Source: Gymnothorax reevesii (taxonomy: Eukaryota; Chordata; Actinopteri; Anguilliformes; Muraenidae). From it: 64,000 bases of DNA. Below are positions 1 through 10,480 of the stretch, in pieces; positions within the stretch are counted from its first letter, which is position 1, and every line of letters begins with the position of its first letter. The position numbers were made by a program, and so were the translations under genes. The stretch lies in NCBI GenBank assembly GCA_029721435.1, contig CM056573.1, positions 73,040,001 to 73,104,000 on the forward strand, read 5' to 3'. Under the pieces are notes generated by a model that was given only the letters and a program-made list of their open reading frames with translations, searched no databases and was not told the DNA's origin.

Positions 1-159
1 GAGATATCATGTTGACAAGGTGTTTGTAAGTGGTCAAATGTTCGTAATAACCTTGAGAATAATAGCAAGGTCACGTAAATCGAGCAGGCTGTGTTTTCTC
101 CCCAAATGCACCTTAACACCAAAGATGAATGGAATCAGTCGAAACGTTCTTGAGATATC
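1..159. repeat. 153-bp tandem unit of a hairpin-capped repeat (copy 1)
   Basis: Positions 7-159 are closely similar to 2183-2335 (same 153-bp length). Both carry the words GACAAGG, CCTTGAGAATAAT, CTTAACACCAAAGATGAATG and CTTGAGATATC. The two units were originally adjacent and are now split by the transposon at 160-2182. The unit probably continues to the left of the window. Confidence 0.8.
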
Positions 160-658
160 GGGCTCTAATTTCGTAGACCAGGCGCGGCGCAGGTGTGGCG
201 CATGGGGAGTGCGCCGCGCCAACGGGGTGTTTCCAGGCGTATGTGGCAATTTCATGCCCGGCGTAGCCTGGCGCAAGTACTCCTCTGTCCCGCCTCTGCC
301 CCTCCTTCCGGCGCAAGTTGGCAAAGAAGTTTGGGTATAACACAGCCGAGTCAAATCTTCACCAGTCAAATGAGCTCCTCACCTCACCTTTAATGTGTTG
401 GAATATAGAAGGCGACACAGCCGAGTCAAATCTTGCTCACTGGCCAGAGAAACGATGTATAGCGTGTTCCTATTATTACAAACTGTTGCTGCTTAAAATT
501 TTAGGATTAACATGCATATACAACAAAGCAAGATACGTTACACATTTATTTTCAATATGTGATCTTAACTCAGTACGAGATCATAGCAATCGGGCTGTAT
601 TCCTTTCCCCCACTAAAGACGATAAAACATAAGGGACAATAATAGTAGCCTAGTATTA

Positions 659-1611
659 AGCCGCTTGCACACTGGACGCGAAACGAATTTTTCGCTCGAC
701 AGATTGCGTCTTGTGTCCAAAGGCCTGACAGGGTTTTAATAAATTGCGGCGTCCGACAGTCTATTATTGTTTTTAATTTCTTCAAATCTACTGACTCTTT
801 TAGATATTACACGTGAATGTTTGATAAGAGGGTTCAGTTCTTCAAGATGAGTACCGAGAATTTCAATCAGTGTTTCTGTTTAAGCTCTGCTCAATAAAGC
901 GAGTAGACATTGGCGTGAGACAATGTACAATGCCTCCATGTCTGACAGCCAAAAAAAAGGACGATTAGAACAGATTGATAATGAAATAAAGAATAAAAAG
1001 AAACATTTTAACAACAGAGCATCCAATGAACACTGCGATTTATTTATTGGCAGGCCATCTTTGTTTGATATCCGGTTTGTTGCTGATATATTTCTATTCT
1101 TTATTTCGTTATAAATCTTTTCTCATATCAATACTATTACTTTTTGCTGGCTGCTGGACATGGAGTAATTTGCATTTCGTGTCGGACAGTCTTGATCGTG
1201 CATGCGATGATTTCTTCACTCTGTCAGTGGTCATGGAATTGATTTGCTCACGCACTATTTTATCTCTGCTGTGGAAATAAAGCGTGAATCTGGTCGATCC
1301 ATCTGACTAATTTTCAGAAGAAAGACCGAATAAATACTGATGTCCATCTTCAACGGAAGAAAACAGATGAATAGGCTAAAAAGACCAAGAAAAGTCGATA
1401 GCTATCAATTTGCATTTTGTGAAGGCCGAACACAAACATAGCCAAGTTTGCACGTCTAATAATTCCTGGAATACTCGGAAAAATTAGAACTTTTATGACT
1501 CTCGGACACGGAGCTATATTAAAACCCTGTCCGACTATCGCGTCTTTGCATTGACTTTGCCTGTAATCAGTCGTGCGAAAAATTTGTTTTGCGTCCAGTG
1601 TGCAAGCGGCT
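659..1611. mobile_element. PIF-Harbinger-like non-autonomous element, TTA target duplication
   Basis: The left end is AGCCGCTTGCACACTGGACG and the right end is its near-perfect inverted copy (similarity extends about 40 bp). TTA flanks both ends (656-658, 1612-1614), as expected for the TWA duplication of PIF-Harbinger. The 953-bp interior has no long open reading frame and no transposase motif. It is nested in the element 160-2182. Confidence 0.75.
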
Positions 1612-1637
1612 TTAGTGAGCATAGAACGCAAGCATTC

Positions 1638-1640
<3 letters not shown>

Positions 1641-1672
<32 letters not shown>
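1641..1672. repeat. (AT)n microsatellite, 16 units
   Basis: Pure alternating AT for 32 bp, just outside the nested Harbinger-like element and inside the outer transposon. Confidence 0.98.
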
Positions 1673-1676
<4 letters not shown>

Positions 1677-2182
1677 CAGTTTGTGGTTGGCTGAGAAAGA
1701 TGTGAAGTTGTTAGTTTGCATCACAGATTCAGTTGCGTTGATTAAGCCAGGTCAAATTTCCATTACGCGTGGCAACCGCCTGACATCAGGAAAATCGATA
1801 TAGATACTATAATTTATGTCCTTATTCAGATAGTTACAATAAATAGTGCTTCCTGTAATTATTTCTTGCATTGAAATGTGCCTGACATTCTGTAAACCTG
1901 CCTGTGAGATTTCGGTGACGTGTGCGCACTCTGCGCCGGTCAGTCAAATTACCACTGCACAGAAATTAAGCCAGGTTGGAGCTGGCGAGTTTTCTGCGCA
2001 ACTCCAGCGGAGACTTTTTCTTCGAAATAGTCACTGCGTCTTGATGAATATGTGACACCTCCCCCTACTACACCGCCACACCCATCTCGGCGCACCTTCG
2101 AAGGCTGCGCACCTCACGAAATTACCACTGTGCGGGCTGCGCCTCGCTACGCCACCTGCGCTGCGCCAGGAAATTAGAGCCC

Positions 2183-2422
2183 ATCATGTTGACAAGGAAT
2201 TTGTAAGTGTCAAATGATCGTAATGACCTTGAGAATAATGCCACGGTCACGGAAATCTACTGGGGTCAGCGAATCACAATAATATACCTTAACACCAAAG
2301 ATGAATGGAATCGGTCAAATAGATCTTGAGATATCGCGTTCAGAAGAAACGGGACATGACGGACGGCCGGATGGAGCTGAATACTATGTCCCCCGCTCTG
2401 CTCGCCACCGTGGCAGCAGAGG
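2183..2422 (-). repeat. Hairpin-capped repeat: 153-bp unit, CGTCC stretch and terminal stem-loop
   Basis: After the second 153-bp unit (2183-2335) comes a GGACGG-rich stretch, and then at 2394-2420 a stem-loop. Read on the minus strand it is CTCTGCTGCCAC pairing with GTGGCGAGCAGAG, followed by GGGGGACATAG. The outer side is A-rich (GACAAAAACC). The same layout recurs at 9385, 21013, 30390, 34015, 40262, 50660, 56485 and 63009. Confidence 0.65.
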
Positions 2423-2435
2423 ACAAAAACCACTT

Positions 2436-3222
2436 TAAGAGTATGTTGCATGTATTTTTGTGGACCTATTTTGCCAGTGTAATGATTTGACCAACAACTT
2501 ATGATGTATAGTCTGATTTGTGATATGTTTGGCTATTTCGTGCATTTATGGCACCCCCTACTGGTTGATCTGATTGAAACTTTCAGGCTATGTTTCAGTT
2601 TTTTATGTGGATATATGCTGTGAGTTTTGTAATGATTGGGAAAACTATGATTTATAGCAGAGGAGGGCAGCGAGGGCCGTATCTGTCCCTGGTTTTCACA
2701 CCAACGTCTGGTCTTTAATTAGTTGATTGTCTCAATTAGCCAAACCATTTATTAAATCTGACGTTTCATGCGCATTTCTTTAAATTATCATGAAACTACA
2801 AAGACTAGTCTTGTCTCCCTTCATAAAACATTTTCCTTTGATCGAATCATTGCGAAAATCTATATTTGTGCATGCAATCAATTAACTCAATTAGTCAGGG
2901 TAATTGATAGGAATAAAAACCTGCATACACACCGGCCCTCCAGGACCGTGATTGCCCACCCCTGATTTATAGTCTGCTTTTTCTCATATCACATTGCTTT
3001 GTTTTGCATTTATACTGCCCCCTATCAGCCAATTTGAATGAAATTTTCTGGGTATGTTTCAGGTACTTAAATGAATATATCCTGTGAGTTTTGTGGCTAT
3101 AGGACAAACAATTGCTGATTTATTGTCTGATTTGTGTTATACCATGCTGCTTTGTTTTGCATTTATAGCGTTCCCTATCAGACAATTTGAATGAAATTTT
3201 CAGGGTATGTTTCAAGTACTTT
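2436..3222. repeat. Tandem repeat of about 150 bp, three units
   Basis: Units begin near 2500, 2972 and 3120 and share TATAGTCTGATTTGTG-like, TTTTGCATTTATA, CCCCTATCAG and GAATGAAATTTTC words plus CTGTGAGTTTTGT. The first and second units are separated by the hAT element 2658-2964. The last unit is cut by the LINE fragment at about 3222. Confidence 0.7.
2658..2964. mobile_element. hAT-type MITE, 8-bp target duplication
   Basis: The ends are CAGAGGAGGGCAG and the complement of CAGGGGTGGGCAATCACGG, the terminal form of many vertebrate hAT elements. ATTTATAG is duplicated exactly at 2650-2657 and 2965-2972. The 307-bp interior is non-coding. It lies inside a tandem-repeat unit. Confidence 0.85.
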
Positions 3223-3870
3223 TAATTGGATGCTGGGATACATTGCCAAAAGTATTGAGTACAAATCTAAGGAGGTGATGCTTCTTTTGTACAACACGTT
3301 CGTCAGACCACATCTGGAGTATTGTGTACTGTTCTGGGGACCATACTTTAAGAAAGATATAGAGGCTCTAGAGAAAGTTCAGAGAAGAGCCACTAATTCC
3401 ACTTATATTCGCACTAATACCACTTATTCCAGGTATAAAAGATGAAAGCTACGAGAAGAGGCTGAAGATCCTTAATCTCTTTAGTCTTAGGAAAAGGTGA
3501 CTCAGGGGTGATTTGATTGAGATCTTTAAATATGTTAAAAGGATTAACAAAGTGATTATGTAGGATTCCTTCGACCAAGTGTTGTGAGTAGAACTCAGGG
3601 TCACAAATGGAAGTAGATCAAAGGTAAATTTAGCTCTGATATTCGGAAATATTTCTTCACCCAAAGAGTAATTTCTTAAGTGGAATAGCTTGCCTGACCA
3701 TAGTGTTAAGGCAGAGACCTTGGGGGTTTTCAAGAGCAGGCTTGACTTAAGCTAGATACCATTGTGTCATGGAGTATCTGAAGGGATATATTCACAATAG
3801 TATAAAGAAACTGGGGAGCTCAGTTGGGCTGAACGGCCTGTTCTTGCCATTCATGTTATGTTATATTTGC
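3222..3870 (+). pseudogene. CR1/L2-type LINE, 3' end of the reverse transcriptase ORF
   Basis: The reading MLGYIAKSIEYKSKEV followed by LLYNTFVRPHLEYCVLFWGP and IEALEKVQRRAT is the conserved C-terminal region of CR1/L2-clade LINE ORF2. Beyond 3445 it continues in other frames with YEKRLKILNLFSLRKR, LRGDLIEIFKYVK and a WNSLP block, so several stops and frameshifts are present. The 3' tail has the GGCTGAACGGCCTGTTCTTG word and a degenerate TGTTATGTTAT end. It is 5'-truncated, as is usual for these elements. Confidence 0.8.
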
Positions 3871-4177
3871 ACTATTATAGTTCAGTTCTTTCTTAAAGGA
3901 CCAGTGTGCAAAATAGGGGGGAAACGGTGACATCCAGCATTCACATTCAAGACTGCAGCGCTTACTCGCTCACTCATGCTCACCCCTCCCGTCGGTAAAA
4001 AGACAGTAGTCTTCGAGGACCAAAACAATTTTGCGGAAATGACGTTTTCCACTACTGGGATTCATACACGCGCAACGTGTACTCTAGCTGGCTGGATTGT
4101 CCAGTCGGGCTGCCGTACCAACATGGCGGTGCAAGATGGCGACGTCTGTAAAGCAAGGCCCTTGCTATATGTATATA

Positions 4178-5761
4178 CAGGTGCTGGTCAACGAATTAGA
4201 ATAATTTGAAATAGTGCAATTGTTACATTTTTTTTAATGCATTTTTTGTGCAGAAAGCAAATCAGGTGTTCACTGCGCCTGTCCTACTTGTTAGAGTAAT
4301 CACTGAACTCGCTACCTGTAAAAAATTTGCTCAGCTGAGCTTTCCAAAAGGCCCATTTAGGCCATTTAACTGTGACACTGTTGTTTCATTGAATTAGAAT
4401 AAGTGCTTGAATTTTTGTTTTCTGTGAAGAGTGTTCACTGTGCAGTATAAAGTCAGGGTTGAGTAGAATTTCTAAGTTGTAAAATCAATCATGGGTAAGC
4501 AGCACAACCTCTCAACCGGAATAGTGGCTCAAATTCAACCCTTCCCCAACAAGGCTCGACCCAAACTAAAATTGCTGAGCAGCTCGGCATCAGCCAGTCT
4601 TTCGTCTGCAAAGCTCTCAAGAAAGACTGGAGCAAGCACACCAACTGTTCCGGCGTCCGAAAAACTTCTGCTTGCGACAACAAAGTAAGATCGCAGTCAG
4701 CAACTGGTTCAAGTCCACTTTCGAGCTCAGCGACTTGTGGAACGAGCAGACCAGCACTAACGTCTCGAGATCAACCACTTACCGTCGTCTGCGCGAACTC
4801 TGCTTCAAATCTCGCGTTCCAGCCGTAAAACCAATGCTGAACAAGAAACAAACGGAGAAATGGCTGAAGTGGGCCAAAGAATACCGCGAATGGACTGCTG
4901 AAGACTGACAGAAAGTGGTCTTCAGTGACGAATTACGCTCTTGCATCTCCTTCGGTGACCAAGGTCCTTGTGTCTGGCGAAACCTACAACCACGAGGCCG
5001 TGAAAAGATCCGTCAAGTTTCCCCAGAGCGTTATGGTCTGGGTATGCATGTCCGCTCGGGGTGTAGGGAAACTCTGCTCCCTCAAGAAGACTGTCAATGC
5101 TGCCGTATACCAACATGTTCTGGAAACGTTCCTGATTCCGATTGTTGAGGAACAGTTCGGCGAAGAAGACCTCATATTTCAACAGGATCTTGCACCGGCT
5201 CATGCGGCAAAGTCGACCAAAGATTGGTTCGCTGAAAAACAGCTTGAAGTTTTGGCATGGCTGGCCAACTAGCCTGACCTCAATGTCATTGAAAACCTTT
5301 GGGCCATCGTCAAGCGGAAAATTCGCGATAGAAGGCCGACTACGCTGGACCAACTGAAGCAGAACATCGCCACAGCCTGGGAAGCAGTGAGTGCAGAAAC
5401 TTGCGACAAGCTGGTCAAATCGATGCCGCGGAGACTTCAGGCAGTCATACAAGCCAAGGGGGCAGCCACAAAATACTGAGAAAGTGATGATTCTAATTAT
5501 AATAAAAATTATTCTAATTCAGTGAAACGGTTTCTCCATTATTCTAATTCAATGAAACAACAGTGTCACAGTTAAATGGCCTAAAAGGGCCTTTTGGAAA
5601 GCTCAGCTGAGCAAATTTTTTACAGGTAGCGAGTTCTGTGATTACTCTAACAAGTAGGACAGGCGCGGTGAACACCTGATTTGCTTTCTGCACAAAAAAT
5701 GCATTTAAAAATTTTACGATTGCACTTTTTCAAATTATTCTAATTCGTTGACCAGCACTTG
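4178..5761 (+). mobile_element. Tc1-like transposon with long (about 215 bp) inverted repeats
   Basis: The element starts CAGGTGCTGGTCAACGAATT and ends with the complement, flanked by TA on both sides (4176-4177, 5762-5763). The terminal inverted repeats extend about 215 bp (to near 4390 and from near 5545) with few mismatches. It is 1584 bp long, the usual Tc1 size, and carries one broken transposase gene. Confidence 0.93.
4491..5479 (+). pseudogene. Tc1-like DD34E transposase, inactivated
   Basis: The start MGKQHNLS is the usual Tc1 N-terminus. The HTH region (TKIAEQLGISQSFVCKALKK) lies one frame away from the start, so a frameshift occurs near 4555. Next come TSTNVSRSTTYRRLREL and a TGA at 4906-4908 in place of the expected Trp codon before VVFSDE (first Asp). 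FQQDLAPAH (second Asp) and NVIENLW (Glu) follow; a TAG at 5271-5273 interrupts just before PDLNVIENLW. The frame closes with GAATKY and TGA at 5477. All three catalytic residues survive, so the copy is dead through stops and frameshifts rather than active-site loss. Confidence 0.9.
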
Positions 5762-5924
5762 TATAAACGCATAATTATAAGGCTACGAAAACCGAACAAA
5801 TTTTATTTTATTGTGATTATGCACTTATAATAACATATTAATCGGTAGTATATTCAGATTTTGCCAGTAAACTATGCCAAATATTACACACTGGTCCTTT
5901 ATTTAACAGAAAGCAGTGTGTAGT

Positions 5925-6086
5925 TATTCAAGGTCAAAAATTCAATTTATTTACTCAACAAACAGGAGAACCTCAGGGCTCAATGCTGGGTCCACCTCTC
6001 TTTTCCATTTTTATTAATGATATCCCCCTCATATGCTCACACTCAACCGGTCAGCTATATGCAGATGATGGAGCAAACCAGATATA
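5925..6086 (+). pseudogene. LINE reverse-transcriptase fragment cut at the YADD motif
   Basis: One frame reads TGEPQGSMLGPPLFSIFIND followed by IP, then QLYADDGA: the RT motifs PQGSxLGPxLF and YADD. A Tc1-like element is inserted right after YADD, and no continuation of the RT is seen on its far side. The clade cannot be set from this short piece. Confidence 0.8.
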
Positions 6087-6878
6087 CAGCGCCCTCCATA
6101 ATTATAGGCACCCCTGGTTAAGATGAGTCCTGTAGCTTCTTATAAATTCAGTTTTTTTTTATAATATAGGACCACAATGAAAAAAAAGAGGAAAATCCAA
6201 CCTTTAATTCAAGTGCATTTATTCAGTGGGAAAAAACATCTTACATTAAGAAATAATTTTTTACATCAAATCATGTGTGCCACAATTATTAGCACCCCTG
6301 ATGTCAATACTTTGAACAACCCCCTTTTGCCAACAAAACAGCACCTTATCTTCTCCTATAATGTTTCACAAGATGGGAGAATACAAAAAGAGGGCTCTTC
6401 AACCATTCCTCTTTGCACAATCTCTCTAAATCATCCAGCGACCTGGGTCCTCTCCTCTGCACTCTCCTCTTCAGCTCACTCCACAGATTTTCAATGGAGT
6501 TGAGGTCTGGGGACTGAGATGGCCATGGGAGGAGCTTGATTCTGTGTCTAGTGAACCATTTCTGTGTAGATTTGGCCACATGTTTAGGGTCATTATCTTG
6601 CTGAAAGACCCAGTTATGACCCATCTTCAACTTTCGGTCAGAGGCTACGAGATTTTGATTTAAAATGTCCTGGTATTTCAAAGCGTTCATGATGCCCTGC
6701 ACCCTAACAAGGTTCCCAGGGCCTCTGGAAGAGAAACAGGCCCACAGCATCACGATCCTCCCCCATACTTCACAGTGGGCATGAGGTGCTTTTCTGCATA
6801 CTCATCTTTTGTGTTCCGCCAGACCCACTTAGTGTTTGTTGCCAAAAAGCTCTATCTTGGTCTCATCTGAACAAAGCA
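6087..6878 (-). mobile_element. Tc1-like element, family 2, truncated copy
   Basis: TA (6085-6086) is followed by CAGCGCCCTCCATAATTATA, the terminus also seen in the copies at 18593 and 31635. The minus strand carries the transposase C-terminal half (6350-6878): [34 protein letters not shown] and [20 protein letters not shown], so the second Asp and the Glu are intact. The copy is cut at 6878, where gypsy gag sequence begins, and the N-terminal half and the other end are lost. Confidence 0.88.
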
Positions 6879-6894
6879 CATGATCTACCCACTA

Positions 6895-7694
6895 TGAAAT
6901 TAGGAACAGCTTCTGATGGTAATGGGGACTTATCCTCTGTGCATATTAGTCTGGGTGCCGGTTTAACTTTAGAACAACAAAGGGAATTGCTGGTGTTGCG
7001 CATGGAAAAACAATTGGCTCTTGAGAAAATACGACAAGAAATTGACATGGAAAAAACATTGGCTGTGGAAAAGTTGAGACAAGGCACTGAGCAAGCAAAA
7101 TTGGATTTGCTGCAACAAAAATTAAATTTAATCAGAGATGGGAAACTTGCTGGTGATGTACTGTCTGATGCTCCAGTTGTATATGGTGACCCTTCTCCAA
7201 AAGCATTTGATGTTTTGGGAAATTTGAGATTAGTGCCTAAATTTAATGAGGGAGATCCTGAGATATTTTTTTCTATCTTTAAGCATATTGCTGATCTCAG
7301 AGATTGGCCTGATTCAGATCGGACACTCATGCTACAGTGTGTATTAACGGGTCAGGCGCTGGAGGCCTTTTCGTTGTTGAGTGCTGCTGACAGTGTTATT
7401 TATGCAAAGGTAAAGTCTGCTGTGCTCAAGGTTTATGAACTAGTTCCTGAGGCCTACCGCCAGCGTTTTAGGAACTGGAAATAGGGTGAGAGATCGCATC
7501 TTGAGTTTACACGAGATTTGGCCACTCACTTTGATCGTTGGTGTGCTGCGTCGGATGTGGAGACATTGGAGGATATGCCTGAGCTCATTATTCTTGAGCA
7601 GTTTAAAAATCCAGTACCTCAGCGTGTCGCTACATATTTATATGTATATGCCAGTATATTGTCTCACTTGAGCCACATTTCCCCCCTCTGTTAA
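6895..7694 (+). pseudogene. Gypsy-type LTR retrotransposon gag (SCAN-like), one in-frame stop
   Basis: An open frame from MKLGTASDGNG carries a coiled-coil-rich region rich in Glu, Lys and Gln (about residues 25-80), then VPKFNEGDPEIFFSIFKHI, LRDWPDSDRTLMLQCVLTG and VLKVYELVPEAYRQRFRNWK. This is the SCAN-like capsid region of fish gypsy gag proteins. A TAG at 7482-7484 interrupts it, but the same frame continues with HLEFTRDLATHFDRW and ELIILEQFKNPVPQRVATY to about 7640, after which homology stops. No LTR, protease or RT is seen. It abuts the truncated Tc1-like copy, so a longer open frame from 6786 is a chance fusion. Confidence 0.8.
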
Positions 7695-7699
7695 GTTTA

Positions 7700-8785
7700 A
7701 ATCTTGAATTATAAAGTATTAAATTGGGTTCTGTGCAAAGGGGTTAACTTTATTCAGTACCGACATCAATGCTCTACCTGTTGACAGAGATAACATACTA
7801 ACAGCATCGTTTTATGTCTTTTTTAATGGCCCCGCCACCGTCCCCCCTCTCCGGAGGTCAACTTTATTTAATAACAAAAATTTTGATGAAGGAAAAAAGA
7901 CACATCATTTGAAACCTCAAAGAGGGAGGGTTATACCAACACAACTAAGACAAACCTGTTTCAGAACATGCGTATGTATGTGCATATGTTTGTGTGTGTC
8001 TGTGCGCGTTTGTGTGTGAATGGGTTTGTAAGTTTCTGTGTGATCTATGTATTTTGTTTTTAGGAAGAAAAAATTTCAAACAGCAACACAACAATTAAAA
8101 CAACAAACAGTGAGATCAAAACTATTTAACCATAGCAATGTAGCCCTCAAACAGTATCAGCCCAACATAGAAATATCTATAAAATTTCATGGAGGTTTCT
8201 AGTTTTCTGCAGGAAAAGGATAAGAAAAATATTAGAAATCAAGTTACTGAGATAAGCATCCATTATTAGAATTGTCAGGAAAGGGAGAATATGATAATAG
8301 CAGAAAACAACAAAATCAAAAAAGAATAAATAAATAAAATGGGAAGAAATTAAATCAAATGAAACAAATGAAACGAAAATAGTGGACTCAATTAGCCTCC
8401 TTCAGCTTTTATAATGATATTAGGTAACCTTTTACTCACGCCCAACTTCAGCAAATTCTGACTCATTGTTCTGCAATCTAAAAGCTGTTTTTTCCAATTT
8501 GATCATTTCTTATACTTCAGAATACCCATTTACCCATCACAATACAGAATTCTTGGTTTAAAACCCAACATTAATTAATTTCAACCTTTATTTGGTATGG
8601 GAATAGGCAAGATGCTCATGGGTCAATGACGTGACATTGTCAGAGTGCACACTTTGATTTAAAATAATTTTGAATGATTCATAATTAGCACCATTTTATT
8701 CTACAAAATCTGTTAAATTTGAACATATTTCCAATTTATCATAAAAATGATATATATTTTATGTTTTGCCATCTCAAACCCTCAA
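7700..8785. other. AT-rich stretch without recognisable features
   Basis: No convincing coding sequence, inverted repeat or known element was recognised. A short TG/TGCG-rich run sits at 7980-8035, and the rest is AT-rich with scattered A tracts. Confidence 0.5.
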
Positions 8786-9239
8786 ATTGTCAGGTGGCGA
8801 ACCGTCCAAGCAAGTTGGCACTAAGGGGTCTATTCTCCCATTCGCGCGTTAAGTCTTTTTTTACGCGCTTCGAGTTAAGCGCATTTGAGTTACGCGTATT
8901 CTCCCCGACTCGCTTCGATCACGCCCACAGCGCTTAACTTCAGAATGTGGGCGGCCTTAAGAAAGAGGTGTGACTGATCCAAAAGAGAGGCAGACTCTGT
9001 TCAAAGCTCATTGATTATGGCTATCAGGAAAACATGGAAAAAGGATTTTCTGATTAACAATGAAAACGCATTTGTGGTCCATGGAAAACGCAAACCAGAC
9101 TTTAAATTTGAATATCGTCGGCCTGCTGATAAAACCTCGTATCTCCAAACTGATAAGAAACGAAAACTCGTATGTCCACTATTCTTCCATGCAAAATTAA
9201 ACATTTTTATTTAAAACTATATTTATCCATTTGTATTAT

Positions 9240-9290
9240 AATAATTATTATTATTATTATTTTATTTTATATTTATTTTTTATTTTCCTG
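9240..9290. repeat. (ATT)n-like simple repeat
   Basis: Imperfect ATT/TTTA run of about 50 bp inside the Harbinger-like element. Confidence 0.8.
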
Positions 9291-9384
9291 TGAAGTTTGT
9301 CATTGTGAAGATACGAGGTTTTTGTATGCCGCTGTAATAGGAGGCCGTACCAAGTACAAGACGTAATTCAGACATCTCTTTATT

Positions 9385-9480
9385 TATCCCCGCCGGGCGA
9401 TTAGCGCGAAGCGGGGGATATAGCATTGGGCTCCGTCCGTACGGACACATAAAATTGCGGCGGCGGGGGATATGTTGGTG
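9385..9480 (+). repeat. Hairpin-capped repeat head
   Basis: TATCCCCGCC pairs with GCGGGGGATA around a loop (9387-9422). It is followed by TAGCATTGGGCTCCGTCCGT, the same order as the minus-strand head at 56485-56522 (GCGGGGGATGTAGCATTGGG). The outer side is an A/T-rich TTTATTTATC. A second CGGCGGCGGGGGATA word follows at about 9457. No tandem units follow, so this is a short copy. Confidence 0.65.
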
Positions 9481-10367
9481 ACAAACACTTGTTATTTCTT
9501 ACTCTAGCCACCATGGCATTAAAGCTATGCATACAAACAAATTGCCGCGATAATGAAGTAATAAATAAAGAATTTAGCGCTTCTCAATCAGCGAAATCAG
9601 ATCATTGAAAATGTGCCCCTCCTACACCAGCCTGTATGTTCCGTGGAAGACAGGGAAGAAGACAAAGGGAACATTCTAGTCACACAAAGACAATCAAAGA
9701 CAGTTTATATGATCTCATTTAGAAATTGCGCACTTGAAAACTACTCCGATGTCAGGTTTGCAACTAGGCCTAAAGGACATGGAAACGCTTTAACAAGGAT
9801 TCTTACCCCGCACGCGGTCATCTCCCCGCCCCGAAACCGCCTCAGTAATGACGGAATTCCTTAACCATAGCCTATCATCCTATTTGATTTGAGCAACACA
9901 TTCACTTGAACTTGACACTAATACTTTATTATAATCAATTATCCCATTTACTGATAACGATTCTTTCCATGTCAGCTATTCTTTATAGGCTATAATTGAT
10001 TAACAAATGGATAGTGCTCTGGTATTTGCCAGGGTAGGGCTCAATCTAGAGTAGCCTATTTAATAATAGGCCTATCTTTATTCACACATTAAATTACACA
10101 GTATTACCAATGGAAAAAATTACTAGGACTCGAGTTAGTTAATTCAGATATCCTCAATTAGAAAATCAATCCCCTCACTCGTGAGAATATCACAAATTTT
10201 TAGATTATCACGAACATATAGGGCAGTCGCATTAGTTAATAGAACATGGAAGACAATGATGGCGACGTCGAGCCAAAGCCGAAAACCAAATTTCACAGAT
10301 GTTGGTGTTGTATGGCAAGCAAGCAATGAAGGCTGATCCGAGGAATTAAGCTGCGAATCGTTCTGGA

Positions 10368-10480
10368 TGTGGCTTCGGTGGTGAGATGTAAGCGCAGTAT
10401 CCCCGATATAAAGCATAAATGGAGAGATCTGCGGGGCGCTGTAAAAGCCAGGTTCTCTGGAGAACTGTACACGCAACAGT
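10368..10480 (+). pseudogene. Possible Myb/SANT-like protein remnant of the Harbinger-like element
   Basis: The frame MASVVRCKRSIPDIKHKWRD followed by LRGAVKARFSG resembles the helix-turn-helix of the Myb/SANT-like second protein that autonomous Harbinger elements encode (pattern R-x-x-x-x-I-x-x-K-W-x-D-L). Only about 35 residues are recognisable. The frame upstream has a stop, and nothing similar continues downstream. The identification rests on a short motif in a fitting context. Confidence 0.4.

Larger units (their letters stand above)
160..2182. mobile_element. Inverted-repeat DNA transposon, 3-bp ATC target duplication
   Basis: The left end reads GGGCTCTAATTTCGTAGACC; the right end, reverse-complemented, starts GGGCTCTAATTTCCTGGCGC. 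ATC is present immediately outside both ends (157-159 and 2183-2185). The uninterrupted repeat junction GAGATATCATGTTGAC at the window start shows the unoccupied site with a single ATC. The inside is rich in GGCGCA words and has no recognisable transposase, so it is non-autonomous. A 3-bp duplication would fit PIF-Harbinger, CACTA or Chapaev3-like families; I cannot choose. It contains the Harbinger-like element 659-1611. Confidence 0.8.
3895..5900. mobile_element. MITE with AAAGGACCAGTGTG ends, hosting a Tc1-like element
   Basis: AAAGGACCAGTGTGCAAAATA at 3895 is mirrored by the complement of AAAGGACCAGTGTGTAATATT ending at 5900. These ends, with an internal AACATGGCGGTGCAAGATGG, match a MITE type I know as widespread in teleosts. 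Without the Tc1-like insertion (4178-5761) the element is about 420 bp. Confidence 0.65.

Noticed and set aside
4915..5452. Open frames on the opposite strand and other frames of the Tc1-like transposase
   Set aside because: Shadows of the transposase pseudogene, whose motifs read only on the plus strand.
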